In this document: positions 34,519 to 43,461 of the stretch, in pieces
How positions within the stretch are numbered: the first letter of the stretch is position 1
Layout of the letters: each line of letters starts with the position of its first letter
DNA from: Caldilineaceae bacterium
GTDB lineage: Bacteria; Chloroflexota; Anaerolineae; Caldilineales; Caldilineaceae
Length of the DNA: 64,000 nucleotides
Reading direction: 5' to 3'
Assembly: GCA_026645575.1 (NCBI GenBank)
Contig: JAPKMW010000001.1
Span: 248,001-312,000, forward strand
Notes under the pieces: generated by a model
Databases searched by the model: none
Told to the model about the DNA's origin: nothing
Seen by the model: the letters and a program-made list of their open reading frames with translations, nothing else
Translations under genes and position numbers: made by a program

Positions 34519-35433
34519 ATGAGCGACTTATTCTTTCAATTCATGGGGTTGTTTTTGTTGGTAGCCGTGGTGGGTGGCGGCTATGGGCTATTGCGTCGTC
34601 GTCACCCTGGTCGGCTGACCGGCGCGCAACAGACCATTTTGCTGCTGACGCTGTTGACGCTGGCCGGCGGCTTCATTGGCGCCATTCCCTGGTGGCTAGA
34701 TGTGAGTGTCAGCTTTGCCTGGGATCTGCCGCCGCTAGCGAGTCGCCTATTGGCCTCAGCGGGGTGGGCCTTTGCCCTGGCTTGTGGCCTGGCTCTGCGC
34801 CACCCAACCCGGCGTCACCTCCGGCTGATTATGGTGATGTTGGCGGTTTATCTGACCCCGCTGGCGCTGGCGATCCTGCTCTTTCACCTGGATCGCTTTG
34901 ACCCGGCGGCGCCGATCACTTATGCCTTTTTCGCCATTGTGACAACCCTGCTGCTGCCGACGCTCTGGTTTTGCTGGCGACCTGTGGGTATTATCGCGGA
35001 AACGCCCGCCGACCAGCGACGACCCAAAGCGGTGGTGCAGGGCTGGCTGGGCTTGGTGGCGTTGCTCACTGGGCTATGGGGAGTGGCACTCTTTGTCACC
35101 CACCAGGGGCCGAGTCCACTGCTCTGGCTGTGGCCGCAAGACCTGCTTGCCAGCCGCCTGATCGCCGTGATGTTGCTCACTATCGCCGCGGCGTCGCTCT
35201 ATAGCCTACGCCATGCCACCCTAACACGTACTACGCTGGCCATGACGCTACTCTATGGCGTTGGCGGTGCCGCTGCCGCGCTGTGGAATGCGCTGGCCGG
35301 GAAACCGATTCCGCTGGCCTATGTCATTGCCTTTGGCCTGTTGGCGCTAGGAGCGCTCCTCTGGCTGCTGGTCGGCGTTGCCCGTCGGTCGCCGCCGACA
35401 ATTCCGCCTCAGTATAGGTTGCAGATCAACTAA
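34519..35433 (+). CDS. Multi-pass integral membrane protein of unknown function
   Basis: About 304 residues. Roughly eight to nine hydrophobic helices cover nearly the whole protein (LFLLVAVVGGGYGLL; LLLTLLTLAGGFIGAI; LLALGALLWLLVGVA), with short loops and no soluble domain. No transporter or enzyme motif was recognised. A GTG lies three bases upstream of ATG 34519; AAGG nine bases from the ATG favours the ATG. The 3' end overlaps the convergent SDR gene by eight bases. Confidence 0.75.
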   Translation: MSDLFFQFMGLFLLVAVVGGGYGLLRRRHPGRLTGAQQTILLLTLLTLAGGFIGAIPWWLDVSVSFAWDLPPLASRLLASAGWAFALACGLALRHPTRRHLRLIMVMLAVYLTPLALAILLFHLDRFDPAAPITYAFFAIVTTLLLPTLWFCWRPVGIIAETPADQRRPKAVVQGWLGLVALLTGLWGVALFVTHQGPSPLLWLWPQDLLASRLIAVMLLTIAAASLYSLRHATLTRTTLAMTLLYGVGGAAAALWNALAGKPIPLAYVIAFGLLALGALLWLLVGVARRSPPTIPPQYRLQIN

Positions 35434-36304
35434 TTTCGCAAAAAGTAGACATAGCATTACTTGGGTTTCGCCCATCCAACATCGCTTTCATGCGTTGTTC
35501 GATCAGCGATACGCTTGCTGATTCACTCAAAATGTAAAATCGCTTCTCTCGCATAGCCGCAAAAACTATGTTCGCAATTTGTTCGGGTGAGAGTGCTTGC
35601 TGCTGCACCCGTTGCCAAAATTTTTGGCCGATCTCTGTATCATACAGGCCCTCTCCACGAGCGGTCGCTGTGTCTGATTTACTGGCTGGACGATTGCGCG
35701 CGGATTCGCCAATGCGGGTCTGCACACTGATCGGACATAAGACGGCAACATGAATTTGTGACTTGATCTGCTCAAGTTCCAAGTATAGGGTTTCTGATAG
35801 TGCAATAACCGCATGTTTTGTTGCCGCATAGATGCTCAGGCCAGGAATCGCCGTCAGTCCGGTAATTGATGCTGTATTCACAATGTGGCATTCAACCTTC
35901 TGTTCCAACATGATGGGTACAAAGGCGCGGATGCCATGAATGACCCCCCATAGGTTCACGCCTGACACCCAATCCCAATCAGCCAGCGTGCTTTTCCAAG
36001 ACCAAGAGACAGCCACAACACCGGCATTATTAAACAACAGATGGACGGCGCCGAACCGTTCTACAGTTGCGTTGGCAAGTTGTTGCACACTCTCTGCCTT
36101 AGCGACATCGGTTACAACCGCCAGGACATCGGCGCCCGCCGCTTGTAATTCGCTTGATACTTCGTTCAGTGCTGCTTCTTCAATGTCCGCTAGAACGACT
36201 TTCATCCCTTCTTGTACACAACGTGCGGCTAACCCCTTGCCAATACCACTCGCCGCGCCTGTAATGACAGCAACTTTGCCTTTGAAGTTTTGCATTTGTG
36301 TCAC
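35426..36304 (-). CDS. Short-chain dehydrogenase/reductase (SDR)
   Basis: 292 residues, a classical SDR. Cofactor motif TGAASGIG (15-22), D40 at the end of strand 2 (VVLADIE) suggesting NAD(H) preference, NNAG (92-95), and catalytic S146, Y159 and K163 (NTASITG; YAATK). The C-terminal extension (LSESASVSLIEQRMKAMLDGRNP) resembles family members that act on bulky or lipid-like alcohols and ketones; the substrate is unknown. The GTG start at 36304 follows AAAGGA closely; an ATG at 36295 is the alternative. It is convergent with and overlaps the membrane protein gene by eight bases. Confidence 0.92.
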   Translation of the reverse strand: MTQMQNFKGKVAVITGAASGIGKGLAARCVQEGMKVVLADIEEAALNEVSSELQAAGADVLAVVTDVAKAESVQQLANATVERFGAVHLLFNNAGVVAVSWSWKSTLADWDWVSGVNLWGVIHGIRAFVPIMLEQKVECHIVNTASITGLTAIPGLSIYAATKHAVIALSETLYLELEQIKSQIHVAVLCPISVQTRIGESARNRPASKSDTATARGEGLYDTEIGQKFWQRVQQQALSPEQIANIVFAAMREKRFYILSESASVSLIEQRMKAMLDGRNPSNAMSTFCEIS

Positions 36305-36421
36305 AATTTCCTTTATCGCTTTCCATATTTGACGGTAGGGTTGATCATAGAGGATGATGTCACAAAAACTGCTTATTATGCAAAAATATGTACGATTTGA
36401 AGCTGAAACGACGATGGAAAC

Positions 36422-36874
36422 ATGACAAACGAAACTTTTAATCCAATGTTGCTTCTACTACTGATTCCCCTGATCCTGGTCGGCTTTGTGCTGATCTGGA
36501 GTGGAGTGGTCTGGTTGCTGGCTTGGTTGAGCGGCTGGCAGCGCCTGGCGCGTCACTATCGCTGTGCCAAAGCGCCGGACGGTTCGGTCTTTGGCACACT
36601 TTGGGCCATGTTGGGGCCGGTCAACCATCGTGGCACCTTGAAGATCGAACCAACGCCGGAAGGGTTATACCTCTCGACGATGGTCTTCTTTCGCATCGGC
36701 CATCCACCGTTGTTGATTCCGTGGCACGCCATCAAACGGCAAGACAGAGCGCAAATCAGCTTGGTCAAAATGGTGGCACTCGACCTGGGCGACCCCAAGA
36801 TCACTACGCTGCGCCTGCCCGCTGCTATGGTGGATGAGGCGGTGCTGGCACACTATTTGCCGAAGTTGCCGTAA
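36422..36874 (+). CDS. Small membrane-anchored hypothetical protein
   Basis: 150 residues. Two adjacent N-terminal hydrophobic stretches (LLLLLIPLILVGFVLIWSGV, VWLLAWL) are followed by a soluble domain (GTLKIEPTPEGLYLSTMVFF; ISLVKMVALDLGDPKITTLRL). The soluble part has a PH-like strand order similar to small bacterial membrane-linked proteins. Function unknown. It stands alone, divergent from the SDR gene. Confidence 0.75.
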   Translation: MTNETFNPMLLLLLIPLILVGFVLIWSGVVWLLAWLSGWQRLARHYRCAKAPDGSVFGTLWAMLGPVNHRGTLKIEPTPEGLYLSTMVFFRIGHPPLLIPWHAIKRQDRAQISLVKMVALDLGDPKITTLRLPAAMVDEAVLAHYLPKLP

Positions 36875-36919
36875 CCCTGATTAATTGTCTAACAAAGCTT
36901 TGCTTCAAACCGACAGCTC

Positions 36920-36976
36920 TTTGGACGCGGATAAATCAGAAAAATCCGCGTAGTTCCGCGTCCATCCGCGTCCAAA
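36920..36976. terminator. Inverted repeat between convergent genes
   Basis: TTTGGACGCGGAT (36920-36932) pairs with ATCCGCGTCCAAA (36964-36976); inner TCCGCG units add pairing, and an A run follows on the plus strand. Placed between genes ending at 36874 and 37019, it can serve both directions. Confidence 0.6.
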
Positions 36977-37018
36977 AAAAGATACTCTGTTGGCCCAAAT
37001 TTTGGATCACCCAATGAT

Positions 37019-38437
37019 TTAGTGCAGGATCGTTCCTTCCGGCAGGGGTGACACATACTTGCGACCAGCCGTGCTGGCGGCAAATTCGTCTTGGGCAGCT
37101 TTGAGCAGTTCCGGTTTGGTCAGGAGATCAAACGCTGTCAGCGCCAGCGCTTTGGCGGCGTAGAGCATTCCCTTGAAGCCAATCTGCGAACCAGAAGAGG
37201 CGGTAATCTGCCAACTGTGGGGCGGGGTGCCAAAGGGCCAACAGGTGGTGGTCAGTTGGCTGGTTGGCGTGATCTGACTCACATCGCCCACCTCGGTCGA
37301 ACCGGGCATGACGGTGACGGTGGGGGCGTGAGGCAGGACTTTGGTCCAAAGTGGATTGTCGAGGTCGGCTTTGGTGAGCTTGTCGGTGGTGGTCTTCTCT
37401 AAATTCGCATAGCTAAATTCGCGTGAGCCGGCGGGGAAGCTCTTTTGTAACTCGGCGGCGAAAGCAATCTCCTGTTCGGTGAAGTGCATCGGGCCAAGTT
37501 CCCTCATTTTTTCATACATCAAGTTGGAAATGACGGCATTGGGCAACACCTCGTAACAGCCGGTGACAAAGTCGATGTCATAGGTGGTGCCGCTCATCAA
37601 GGCCGCGCCTTTGGCAATGTCGAGGACGCGGGCGTAAATCTCATCGACCTGGTCGCGACGGGGGGCGCGGACAAAGTACCAGACCTGGGCGTAGGCTGGC
37701 ACCACATTCGGCGCTTGACCGCCGCTGGTAATGACGCTGTGGATGCGCGCTTCCTGGATGATGTGTTCGCGCAGATAGTTGACGCCAACATCCATCAACA
37801 TCACCCCATCCAGCGCGCTGCGACCCAAATGGGGCGCAGCCGCACCGTGGGCGGCCACGCCATGAAAGTTGACCTTGAAGGAATTCATGGCCAACGATGA
37901 GCCATGCCAGACAGTGTTGGCGTCACCGGGGTGCCAGGCCAGGGCCGCATCGAGATCGTCAAAAACGCCATCTTTCGCCATAAAAGTCTTGCCGACTAGC
38001 GTTTCTTCGGCAGGGCAACCGTAAAAGCGGATGGTGCCGGGAATCTGGTTGGCGATCATTGTCTCTTTCAACGCCAGTACTGCGCCCAATCCGGCAGTGC
38101 CAAAGAGATTGTGACCGCAGCCATGCCCCGGCCCGCCTTGGACAATGGCCTCCACTGTGGTCGCTACTTGCTGTGACAATCCCGGTAGCGCATCATATTC
38201 GCCCAGAATGCCGATGATCGGTCGGCCCGAACCCCAACTGGCGACGAAGGCAGTCGGCATTTGCCCAACGCCCCGCTCGATGGTAAAACCGGCTTCGGCC
38301 AGTTCGGTTGAGAGTAAGTTGGCAGCGTAGCTCTCCTGTAATCCGATTTCGGGATGATCCCAGATCGCTTTGGCAAGGTAGGCGAGTTTTTCGTCTTCCT
38401 GATCCAGGTAGTGTTGGATGGTTTCCTGTAACTGCAT
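37019..38437 (-). CDS. M20-family amidohydrolase, AbgB-like
   Basis: 472 residues from ATG 38437, which has GAAGGG six bases upstream; a longer frame to 38497 lacks this. WDHPEIGLQESYAA and GHGCGHNLFGTAGLGAVLAL carry the conserved M20D metal-site signatures, and CPAEETLVGKTFM contains the catalytic Glu pair. The family hydrolyses amide bonds of aminoacylated small molecules; AbgB-type members cleave p-aminobenzoyl-glutamate, but other amides or indole conjugates are possible. Two-zinc, cytosolic. No partner AbgA or transporter lies nearby. Confidence 0.92.
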   Translation of the reverse strand: MQLQETIQHYLDQEDEKLAYLAKAIWDHPEIGLQESYAANLLSTELAEAGFTIERGVGQMPTAFVASWGSGRPIIGILGEYDALPGLSQQVATTVEAIVQGGPGHGCGHNLFGTAGLGAVLALKETMIANQIPGTIRFYGCPAEETLVGKTFMAKDGVFDDLDAALAWHPGDANTVWHGSSLAMNSFKVNFHGVAAHGAAAPHLGRSALDGVMLMDVGVNYLREHIIQEARIHSVITSGGQAPNVVPAYAQVWYFVRAPRRDQVDEIYARVLDIAKGAALMSGTTYDIDFVTGCYEVLPNAVISNLMYEKMRELGPMHFTEQEIAFAAELQKSFPAGSREFSYANLEKTTTDKLTKADLDNPLWTKVLPHAPTVTVMPGSTEVGDVSQITPTSQLTTTCWPFGTPPHSWQITASSGSQIGFKGMLYAAKALALTAFDLLTKPELLKAAQDEFAASTAGRKYVSPLPEGTILH

Positions 38438-38584
38438 GGTTTTCCCTTCGTTTCTGGCTGATGCGTGTTGATGTGGATAACGCTTGTTATGATACACAGC
38501 GCAAGCAAAGTAGACAAATCATCAAGTGAAACCTGGGGCAAAACAGGGAGGATTGGTAGGCAGGATGACCGAAAAAACGTTTGT

Positions 38585-38668
38585 GCTCCCGGCGAGTCAC
38601 GGACCCGCCGGGAGCAGGGTGGCCTGGCTAGATGCCGGAGCGAGTCACGGACTCGCCGGGAGCGGGTT
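38585..38668. repeat. Tandem GC-rich hairpin repeat
   Basis: GCTCCCGGCG (38585-38594) pairs with CGCCGGGAGC (38606-38615). A second, partial unit at about 38640-38664 repeats CGAGTCACGGAC and CGCCGGGAGC. It lies just downstream of the stop of the GGDEF-EAL gene and may terminate it. The GTCACGGAC core recalls the hairpin at 4560-4624. Confidence 0.6.
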
Positions 38669-38684
38669 GGTGCCAGGTGACAGG

Positions 38685-41600
38685 TTATTGCGGGAGTGGG
38701 GTTGCCCGTACCTCTTTGTTCTGGAGCAGCGCTTCCAGCTCGGCCCCTGGTAACGGTTTGGCGAAATAGTAGCCCTGGGCCAGATCACAACCCAGCCCTT
38801 GCAGGTGTGCCGTGATCTCGTTTGTCTCTACCCCTTCCGCCGTGACGGTGAGGCCGACGGTGTGCGCCATGGTGACAACCGCCTGGACAATGGCTGTATC
38901 TTCGGCATTTTGCCCTAAGCCGGAGACAAAGGAGCGATCGATCTTCAAGGTGTCCACCGGGAAGCGTTTCAGGTAACTCAAACTGGAATAGCCGGTACCA
39001 AAGTCATCAATCGCCAGCTTCACGCCGAGTGCCTTTAGGTCGTGGAGCCGGGTCAGCATCCCTTCGGCGTCACTCATCGCAACGCTTTCGGTGATCTCTA
39101 ACTTCAAATTCATGGGATTGAGACCGGTTTTCTGCAATACTTCGGCAATTTCTGCTACCAGATTGGGCTGCTGAAGCTGCCGTGCGGACAGGTTTACACT
39201 TAGTTCCAAGCGAATATCATCTTCGCGTTCAGACTGCCATTGATAGACCTGCCGACATGCCTCTTCCAGCACCCACCGACCCATGGGGACAATTAACCCA
39301 GTCTCCTCGGCGGTATGAATAAATTGGGCCGGTGCAATCAACCCCAGGCGCGGGTGTTGCCAGCGGATCAGCGCTTCAATGCCAATTACTTTGCGGCTGT
39401 TCAGGGCAATGATCGGCTGGTAGAAGACCCGAAATTCCTCTTGTTCCACCGCGCGCCGCAATTCCTGTTCCAGCTCCAATCGTTCCAGCAAGCTGGTGCT
39501 GGTGCGGCCATCAAAGACATGGTAGCGTCCCTTACCTTCCCGTTTGGCCTGGTACATGGCGGCATCGGCATAACGCAACAGATCCGAAGTTGAATTGATG
39601 CCGGCATAATTGAGGGCGACACCAATACTGGCCGTGACGACAATTTCGTAGCCGTTAATGTTTTCGGTTACACGCAATTTTTGTAACATCTCTTCGGCAA
39701 TGGCACGCGCCCCTGCTTCATCTGGCAGATCTTCCAAGAGAATCATAAATTCATCGCCACCGAAACGCGCCACCGTGTCTTGGGGGCGAATGGCCCGCTG
39801 CAATCGATTGGCAACAGCCACCAAGAGGCGGTCTCCCGCTTCATGGCCAAGGCTATCATTCACCACCTTGAAGAGATCGAGATCGACAAAGAGCAATGCC
39901 AATAGATCATTCGGTGTATGGCGCTCGGCGCGAATCAAGGCATGTTGCAAACGATTCATAAAAAGGGCGCGATTGGGGAGGCCCGTTAAGGGATCATGAA
40001 AAGCTTGATGTTGCAACTGTTGTTCAAAGACCTTGCGTTCGCTAATATCGCGCGAGGTGATCAATAAGCCTTGAATATTGGCATCGTGGAGCAGGTTGCT
40101 GCCAATCATTTCAAAGTGTAGCCACGAACCATCGCGATGTTGCATCAACATTTCGATGGTCTGCGTTTTATCGGGGGTATCGATCAGCGATTGCTGAAAG
40201 ATCGTACTCGATGTCAGATCTTTCGGGTGAATGATCTGTTGGCTCAAGCTGGCGCCAATCAAGGCTTCCGGTGCATAACCCAGGAGCCGCTCGACCGCCG
40301 GGCTGACATAGCGGATAGTCCCGTTAGCATCGAGAATGATAATAATTTCCGAGCCATGTTGGACAAGCGAACGAAAGCGCGCTTCGCTGCGTTGGCGATG
40401 CAAATTTTCTGTTAGATCCAGACTTTCCAGCGCCAGCGCCACTTGATCGCTAAGCCCTTCAATGCCGCCTTTGACTTCGGGCATCAGCCGTTGTTTACTG
40501 GCCACGAGCAGGGCCGCAAACAACCGTTGTTGTACGCCGATCGGCGCGATCAAAACTTCTTCGCGATCCTGCTCAATACCAACCGCTTGCCAGAAAGTTG
40601 GATGTTTGCCATAGTCATAACTTTCAATATTTCCCTGCTTGAGCGCCAGCAAAATGTCAGCCGGCAGGGGCGGGAGGGCGCGAGGGGTAGATGGCGCCAC
40701 CTCTTGTTGATCTTGATAGGATGCAACCAACGCACATTCATTGGGCAAACCCACGATGAGATGAATATCAACCGGGTTCTTTGCGGCTAAACCGGCAATC
40801 GCCTGAAACGCAGCCGAATAGATGCTTTCGCGTGAGGGTTTCGCTACAAAAGCGGCGGCAGCATTCTTCAACGCCTGTTCACGCGCAACGGCGCGCCCAA
40901 GTAGCGTCATCAAGCCACTCATGCGCACCACAACCAATAGGAAAAGGAGGGCTGAACCACCGGCCATGACCGGCAGGTTGATGGGAATATCGCGAATTGT
41001 TTGAATGATGAGCGTCGCCGGTGACAACAACAACATGCCGGCAAGGAGCGGAAGTCGTTGCCAGGTTACTTTGATTTCGGCTTGCGGGCTTGGTTCAACC
41101 ATTTGCCGCATTGATGGATGAAGGGCCGCCGTCGCCAGCAGCGTGCCGCTGAGCAACCAAACCGCATCCAGCAAATGACCGCTGTAGTAACTGCCATCCA
41201 AAATCGCTTTGGCATAGATCACGTCCGCAATCATCCACAAACTAAGGCCAAAACTCAAAATATAATAGGCTGGTGCGCGTTTTCCGGGTGTAATCCACAA
41301 GCGGGCAACCATTGCCAACATCAGCACATCCATCAATGGGTAGGCAATCGAGACAGCGCGTTCCAGATAAGTCAAGGATGGATTATCGGCGTAAGGCTCC
41401 ATAAGGTAGATCCAGGAGAGCAAGCCGGCGCCACAACCAATAATCAGGCTATCGATCCAACCGGAGAGATCCTGATGACGGGTGCGCGCTTGGTTCATTA
41501 AATGCAGTGCAATACTCCTCCCTACATACCCGCTTAGGTAAATCCAATCAATATAGGAAGGATAGGATAGTTCGATCTCTGCAATCCGGTAGGTATACCA

Positions 41601-41897
41601 AAGGCTATCAGCGACGACATTGATAAAAATGCCGGCTGCCAGCACATGCCAGGGGCTAAAGTAAGTGAGGCGGCTTTGGCGAATGCCAATGAGTAGAAAG
41701 GCGACTGTCGTCATCGTATAGAGGACATAGCTCACGCCTTTGATGTTTCCAACCGGTAGAAGCGAGTGGCCGTAGATGACCGTAACACCCACCATAAGAA
41801 AGAGCGCCCAGAGTGGAACTTTGGCGAGTTGTTGCTTTAATGCGATCTTCATCTGCTTTGGATACCGCAGCGTTGAAATTTGTATCTCCGTTGCCAT
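38685..41897 (-). CDS. Membrane GGDEF-EAL protein with GAF and PAS domains (c-di-GMP turnover)
   Basis: 1,070 residues. About eight to ten transmembrane helices occupy residues 20-335, then a GAF-like region (about 345-490) and a PAS domain (about 505-625, RSLVQHGSEIIIILDANGTI). The GGDEF domain has the active GGDEF at 713-717 and an intact RxxD inhibitory site (RPQD) exactly five residues before it. The EAL domain has EAL at 841-843 and DDFGTGYSSLSYL, so phosphodiesterase activity is likely. Both activities seem intact. It should control cellular c-di-GMP in response to membrane and ligand signals, commonly linked to biofilm and export. It is monocistronic; AAAGG precedes the ATG. Confidence 0.95.
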   Translation of the reverse strand: MATEIQISTLRYPKQMKIALKQQLAKVPLWALFLMVGVTVIYGHSLLPVGNIKGVSYVLYTMTTVAFLLIGIRQSRLTYFSPWHVLAAGIFINVVADSLWYTYRIAEIELSYPSYIDWIYLSGYVGRSIALHLMNQARTRHQDLSGWIDSLIIGCGAGLLSWIYLMEPYADNPSLTYLERAVSIAYPLMDVLMLAMVARLWITPGKRAPAYYILSFGLSLWMIADVIYAKAILDGSYYSGHLLDAVWLLSGTLLATAALHPSMRQMVEPSPQAEIKVTWQRLPLLAGMLLLSPATLIIQTIRDIPINLPVMAGGSALLFLLVVVRMSGLMTLLGRAVAREQALKNAAAAFVAKPSRESIYSAAFQAIAGLAAKNPVDIHLIVGLPNECALVASYQDQQEVAPSTPRALPPLPADILLALKQGNIESYDYGKHPTFWQAVGIEQDREEVLIAPIGVQQRLFAALLVASKQRLMPEVKGGIEGLSDQVALALESLDLTENLHRQRSEARFRSLVQHGSEIIIILDANGTIRYVSPAVERLLGYAPEALIGASLSQQIIHPKDLTSSTIFQQSLIDTPDKTQTIEMLMQHRDGSWLHFEMIGSNLLHDANIQGLLITSRDISERKVFEQQLQHQAFHDPLTGLPNRALFMNRLQHALIRAERHTPNDLLALLFVDLDLFKVVNDSLGHEAGDRLLVAVANRLQRAIRPQDTVARFGGDEFMILLEDLPDEAGARAIAEEMLQKLRVTENINGYEIVVTASIGVALNYAGINSTSDLLRYADAAMYQAKREGKGRYHVFDGRTSTSLLERLELEQELRRAVEQEEFRVFYQPIIALNSRKVIGIEALIRWQHPRLGLIAPAQFIHTAEETGLIVPMGRWVLEEACRQVYQWQSEREDDIRLELSVNLSARQLQQPNLVAEIAEVLQKTGLNPMNLKLEITESVAMSDAEGMLTRLHDLKALGVKLAIDDFGTGYSSLSYLKRFPVDTLKIDRSFVSGLGQNAEDTAIVQAVVTMAHTVGLTVTAEGVETNEITAHLQGLGCDLAQGYYFAKPLPGAELEALLQNKEVRATPLPQ

Positions 41898-42283
41898 CGC
41901 CCGACCTTTCTGATAATTGTTGCGATAAAAGCGATTAATCTGCTAAATACCATTTGAGAAGCTTACCGTTTATCGGTTGTTCTATTTGAAAGCTTAAAAT
42001 TTCGTAGTGGCATTTCGTTATTGCAGTATAGAGAAAAAAGGCGCTTTGGATGCTGACAACATCCTTTCATCTATTAAATAAATTTGTCAAAACAAATTGT
42101 TCTTCGTAAACAAAAAATGCTTACGGCGAGTTAAGTCGTTATGGCAATTGCGGAAGCCGATGAGGAACAAATGCGTGAGGGTAAGATCCTGCTTTGCGAC
42201 GATGTTCAAACCCCAAATTTAAGCGAAAATCTATACAACCGAGTTGAGTAAGAAGTGGTTGACCCAAATGAAAGTAAGTCATT
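41898..42283. other. AT-rich intergenic region upstream of speD
   Basis: 386 bases between divergent genes, clearly more AT-rich than its surroundings around 41950-42120. It holds a short inverted repeat (AAATTTGT with ACAAATT, about 42082-42100) and a possible 36-codon frame at 42141-42251. No clear promoter or known riboswitch was recognised. Confidence 0.4.
42141..42251 (+). CDS. Possible short frame just upstream of speD
   Basis: 36 codons, ATG to TAA, ending 32 bases before the speD start. It begins MAIAEADEEQMREGKILLCDD and is acidic. KILLCDD resembles the first strand of a response-regulator receiver, so it may be a gene remnant. A regulatory leader peptide is the alternative. No good ribosome-binding site. 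Confidence 0.25.
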   Translation: MAIAEADEEQMREGKILLCDDVQTPNLSENLYNRVE

Positions 42284-42634
42284 ATGAGCCTAATTGTTCG
42301 TCACATTATTATTGAATTGCATCACTGTCGCTATGATCAGCTAGATGATCCGCTCTTTTTGGAAGAGGTTCTCTTCGAATTGACGCATATGCTGAGTACC
42401 GAGGTGAAGGCCAAAGCCAGCTATCACTTTGAACCGCATGGTGTCACCTCGATCTTGATCGTTGGCGCCTCTCATATTTCGATTCATACCTGGCCTGAAT
42501 ATGAATACGCCAATATTGATCTGGTTGTCTGCACTACTAATTTCGCTATGAGCGACATCGTTGCTTTCCTCAAAGAGCGCTTTGCTACCGAGCATGTGGA
42601 TTTTATGGAAGTGCAACGTAGCGCAACCAAGTAA
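42284..42634 (+). CDS. speD: S-adenosylmethionine decarboxylase proenzyme (prokaryotic class 1B type)
   Basis: 116 residues, the normal size of the bacterial proenzyme. It makes decarboxylated AdoMet for spermidine synthesis. The proenzyme cleaves itself at a serine that becomes the pyruvoyl cofactor. Here S63, H68 and C83 (GASHISIHTWPEY; LVVCTTN) fall at exactly the numbers known from the Thermotoga enzyme. The residue before the cleavage serine is Ala62 instead of the nearly invariant Glu, and the usual TCGD after C83 is CTTN, so the protein is divergent. It lies eight bases before the GNAT gene. No spermidine synthase is seen nearby. Confidence 0.9.
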   Translation: MSLIVRHIIIELHHCRYDQLDDPLFLEEVLFELTHMLSTEVKAKASYHFEPHGVTSILIVGASHISIHTWPEYEYANIDLVVCTTNFAMSDIVAFLKERFATEHVDFMEVQRSATK

Positions 42635-42642
42635 GGCGCCTT

Positions 42643-43380
42643 TTGGCAAACGCTGATCAATATCTCATGTCAACGGCTTTGGTAGACCTGGCTGATCAAT
42701 ACTGGGGACGATTTTTGGGCTGTGGCAGCGACCTGGTTCGTCACGCCCCAGACCCCTATCTATTGACAACAATTGCAGAGCCAGGGGTATGGGCGTTGCG
42801 TCGTGGTTGTCGTTGGGTGGTTGCAACCCCGGAAGCCTCACACGCTACAGTCCAGGCCCACGTCACCGCTTGCTTCCAGCCTAACCAACTCCCTACGCTG
42901 GAACAGCTTCAACCCTTCTGCCAGATAATGCCGGCAGCATCGGTATATGGCCCCGCCATTATTTTCCTACATCAATCGCCGGATGCTCATCGGCCAAGCG
43001 ATCCGTCCATACGCCCACTTACTTGTCATGATCAGCGCCAGGTAACAGCATTTGCTGCCGCTACCGGCCCCTTACCTTGGTCATTCGCACAGATGGATGA
43101 TTGGCTGCGGATCTTTGGTTACTTTTGTGGGGAAGAACTGGTTGCGACGTGCGGTGTGCGTCTATGGGGTGATCTGTTGGCGGAAATTTATATTGACACG
43201 GCGCCGGCTTACCGGCGTCGCGGCTACGGCAAAGCCGTGACCGCCGCCGCGCTCCACTGGATCCAAACGGCCACCCCCTATCACGCTGAAAGCGTGGTCG
43301 AGCTATCCAATCAACCCTCGTTGCGGCTGATGTATAGCCTGGGCTTTACGCCTTATGGATATCTCGTCACTGTCTGTTAA
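42643..43380 (+). CDS. GNAT-family N-acetyltransferase
   Basis: 245 residues from a TTG at 42643 with AAGG six bases upstream; ATG 42667 is the alternative. The N-terminal 120 residues are an unrecognised domain. The C-terminal GNAT core has the acetyl-CoA loop RRRGYGKAVTAAAL, preceded by LLAEIYIDTAPAYR and followed by ELSNQPSLRLMYSLGFTPYG. Acetylates an amine of unknown identity. The eight-base spacing from speD suggests one operon, so a polyamine or related amine is a reasonable guess but only an inference. Confidence 0.85.
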   Translation: MANADQYLMSTALVDLADQYWGRFLGCGSDLVRHAPDPYLLTTIAEPGVWALRRGCRWVVATPEASHATVQAHVTACFQPNQLPTLEQLQPFCQIMPAASVYGPAIIFLHQSPDAHRPSDPSIRPLTCHDQRQVTAFAAATGPLPWSFAQMDDWLRIFGYFCGEELVATCGVRLWGDLLAEIYIDTAPAYRRRGYGKAVTAAALHWIQTATPYHAESVVELSNQPSLRLMYSLGFTPYGYLVTVC

Positions 43381-43461
43381 AGGGACGATGAACCTCTCTC
43401 CGCTCCGCCGATTCGCACTCGGCGGCCCTCCACTTGCAGCGAAGCCTGCGCTGGGCACAAA

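Noticed and set aside
41898..42283. SAM-sensing riboswitch upstream of speD
   Set aside because: No recognisable SAM riboswitch core or terminator stem; only a short inverted repeat.
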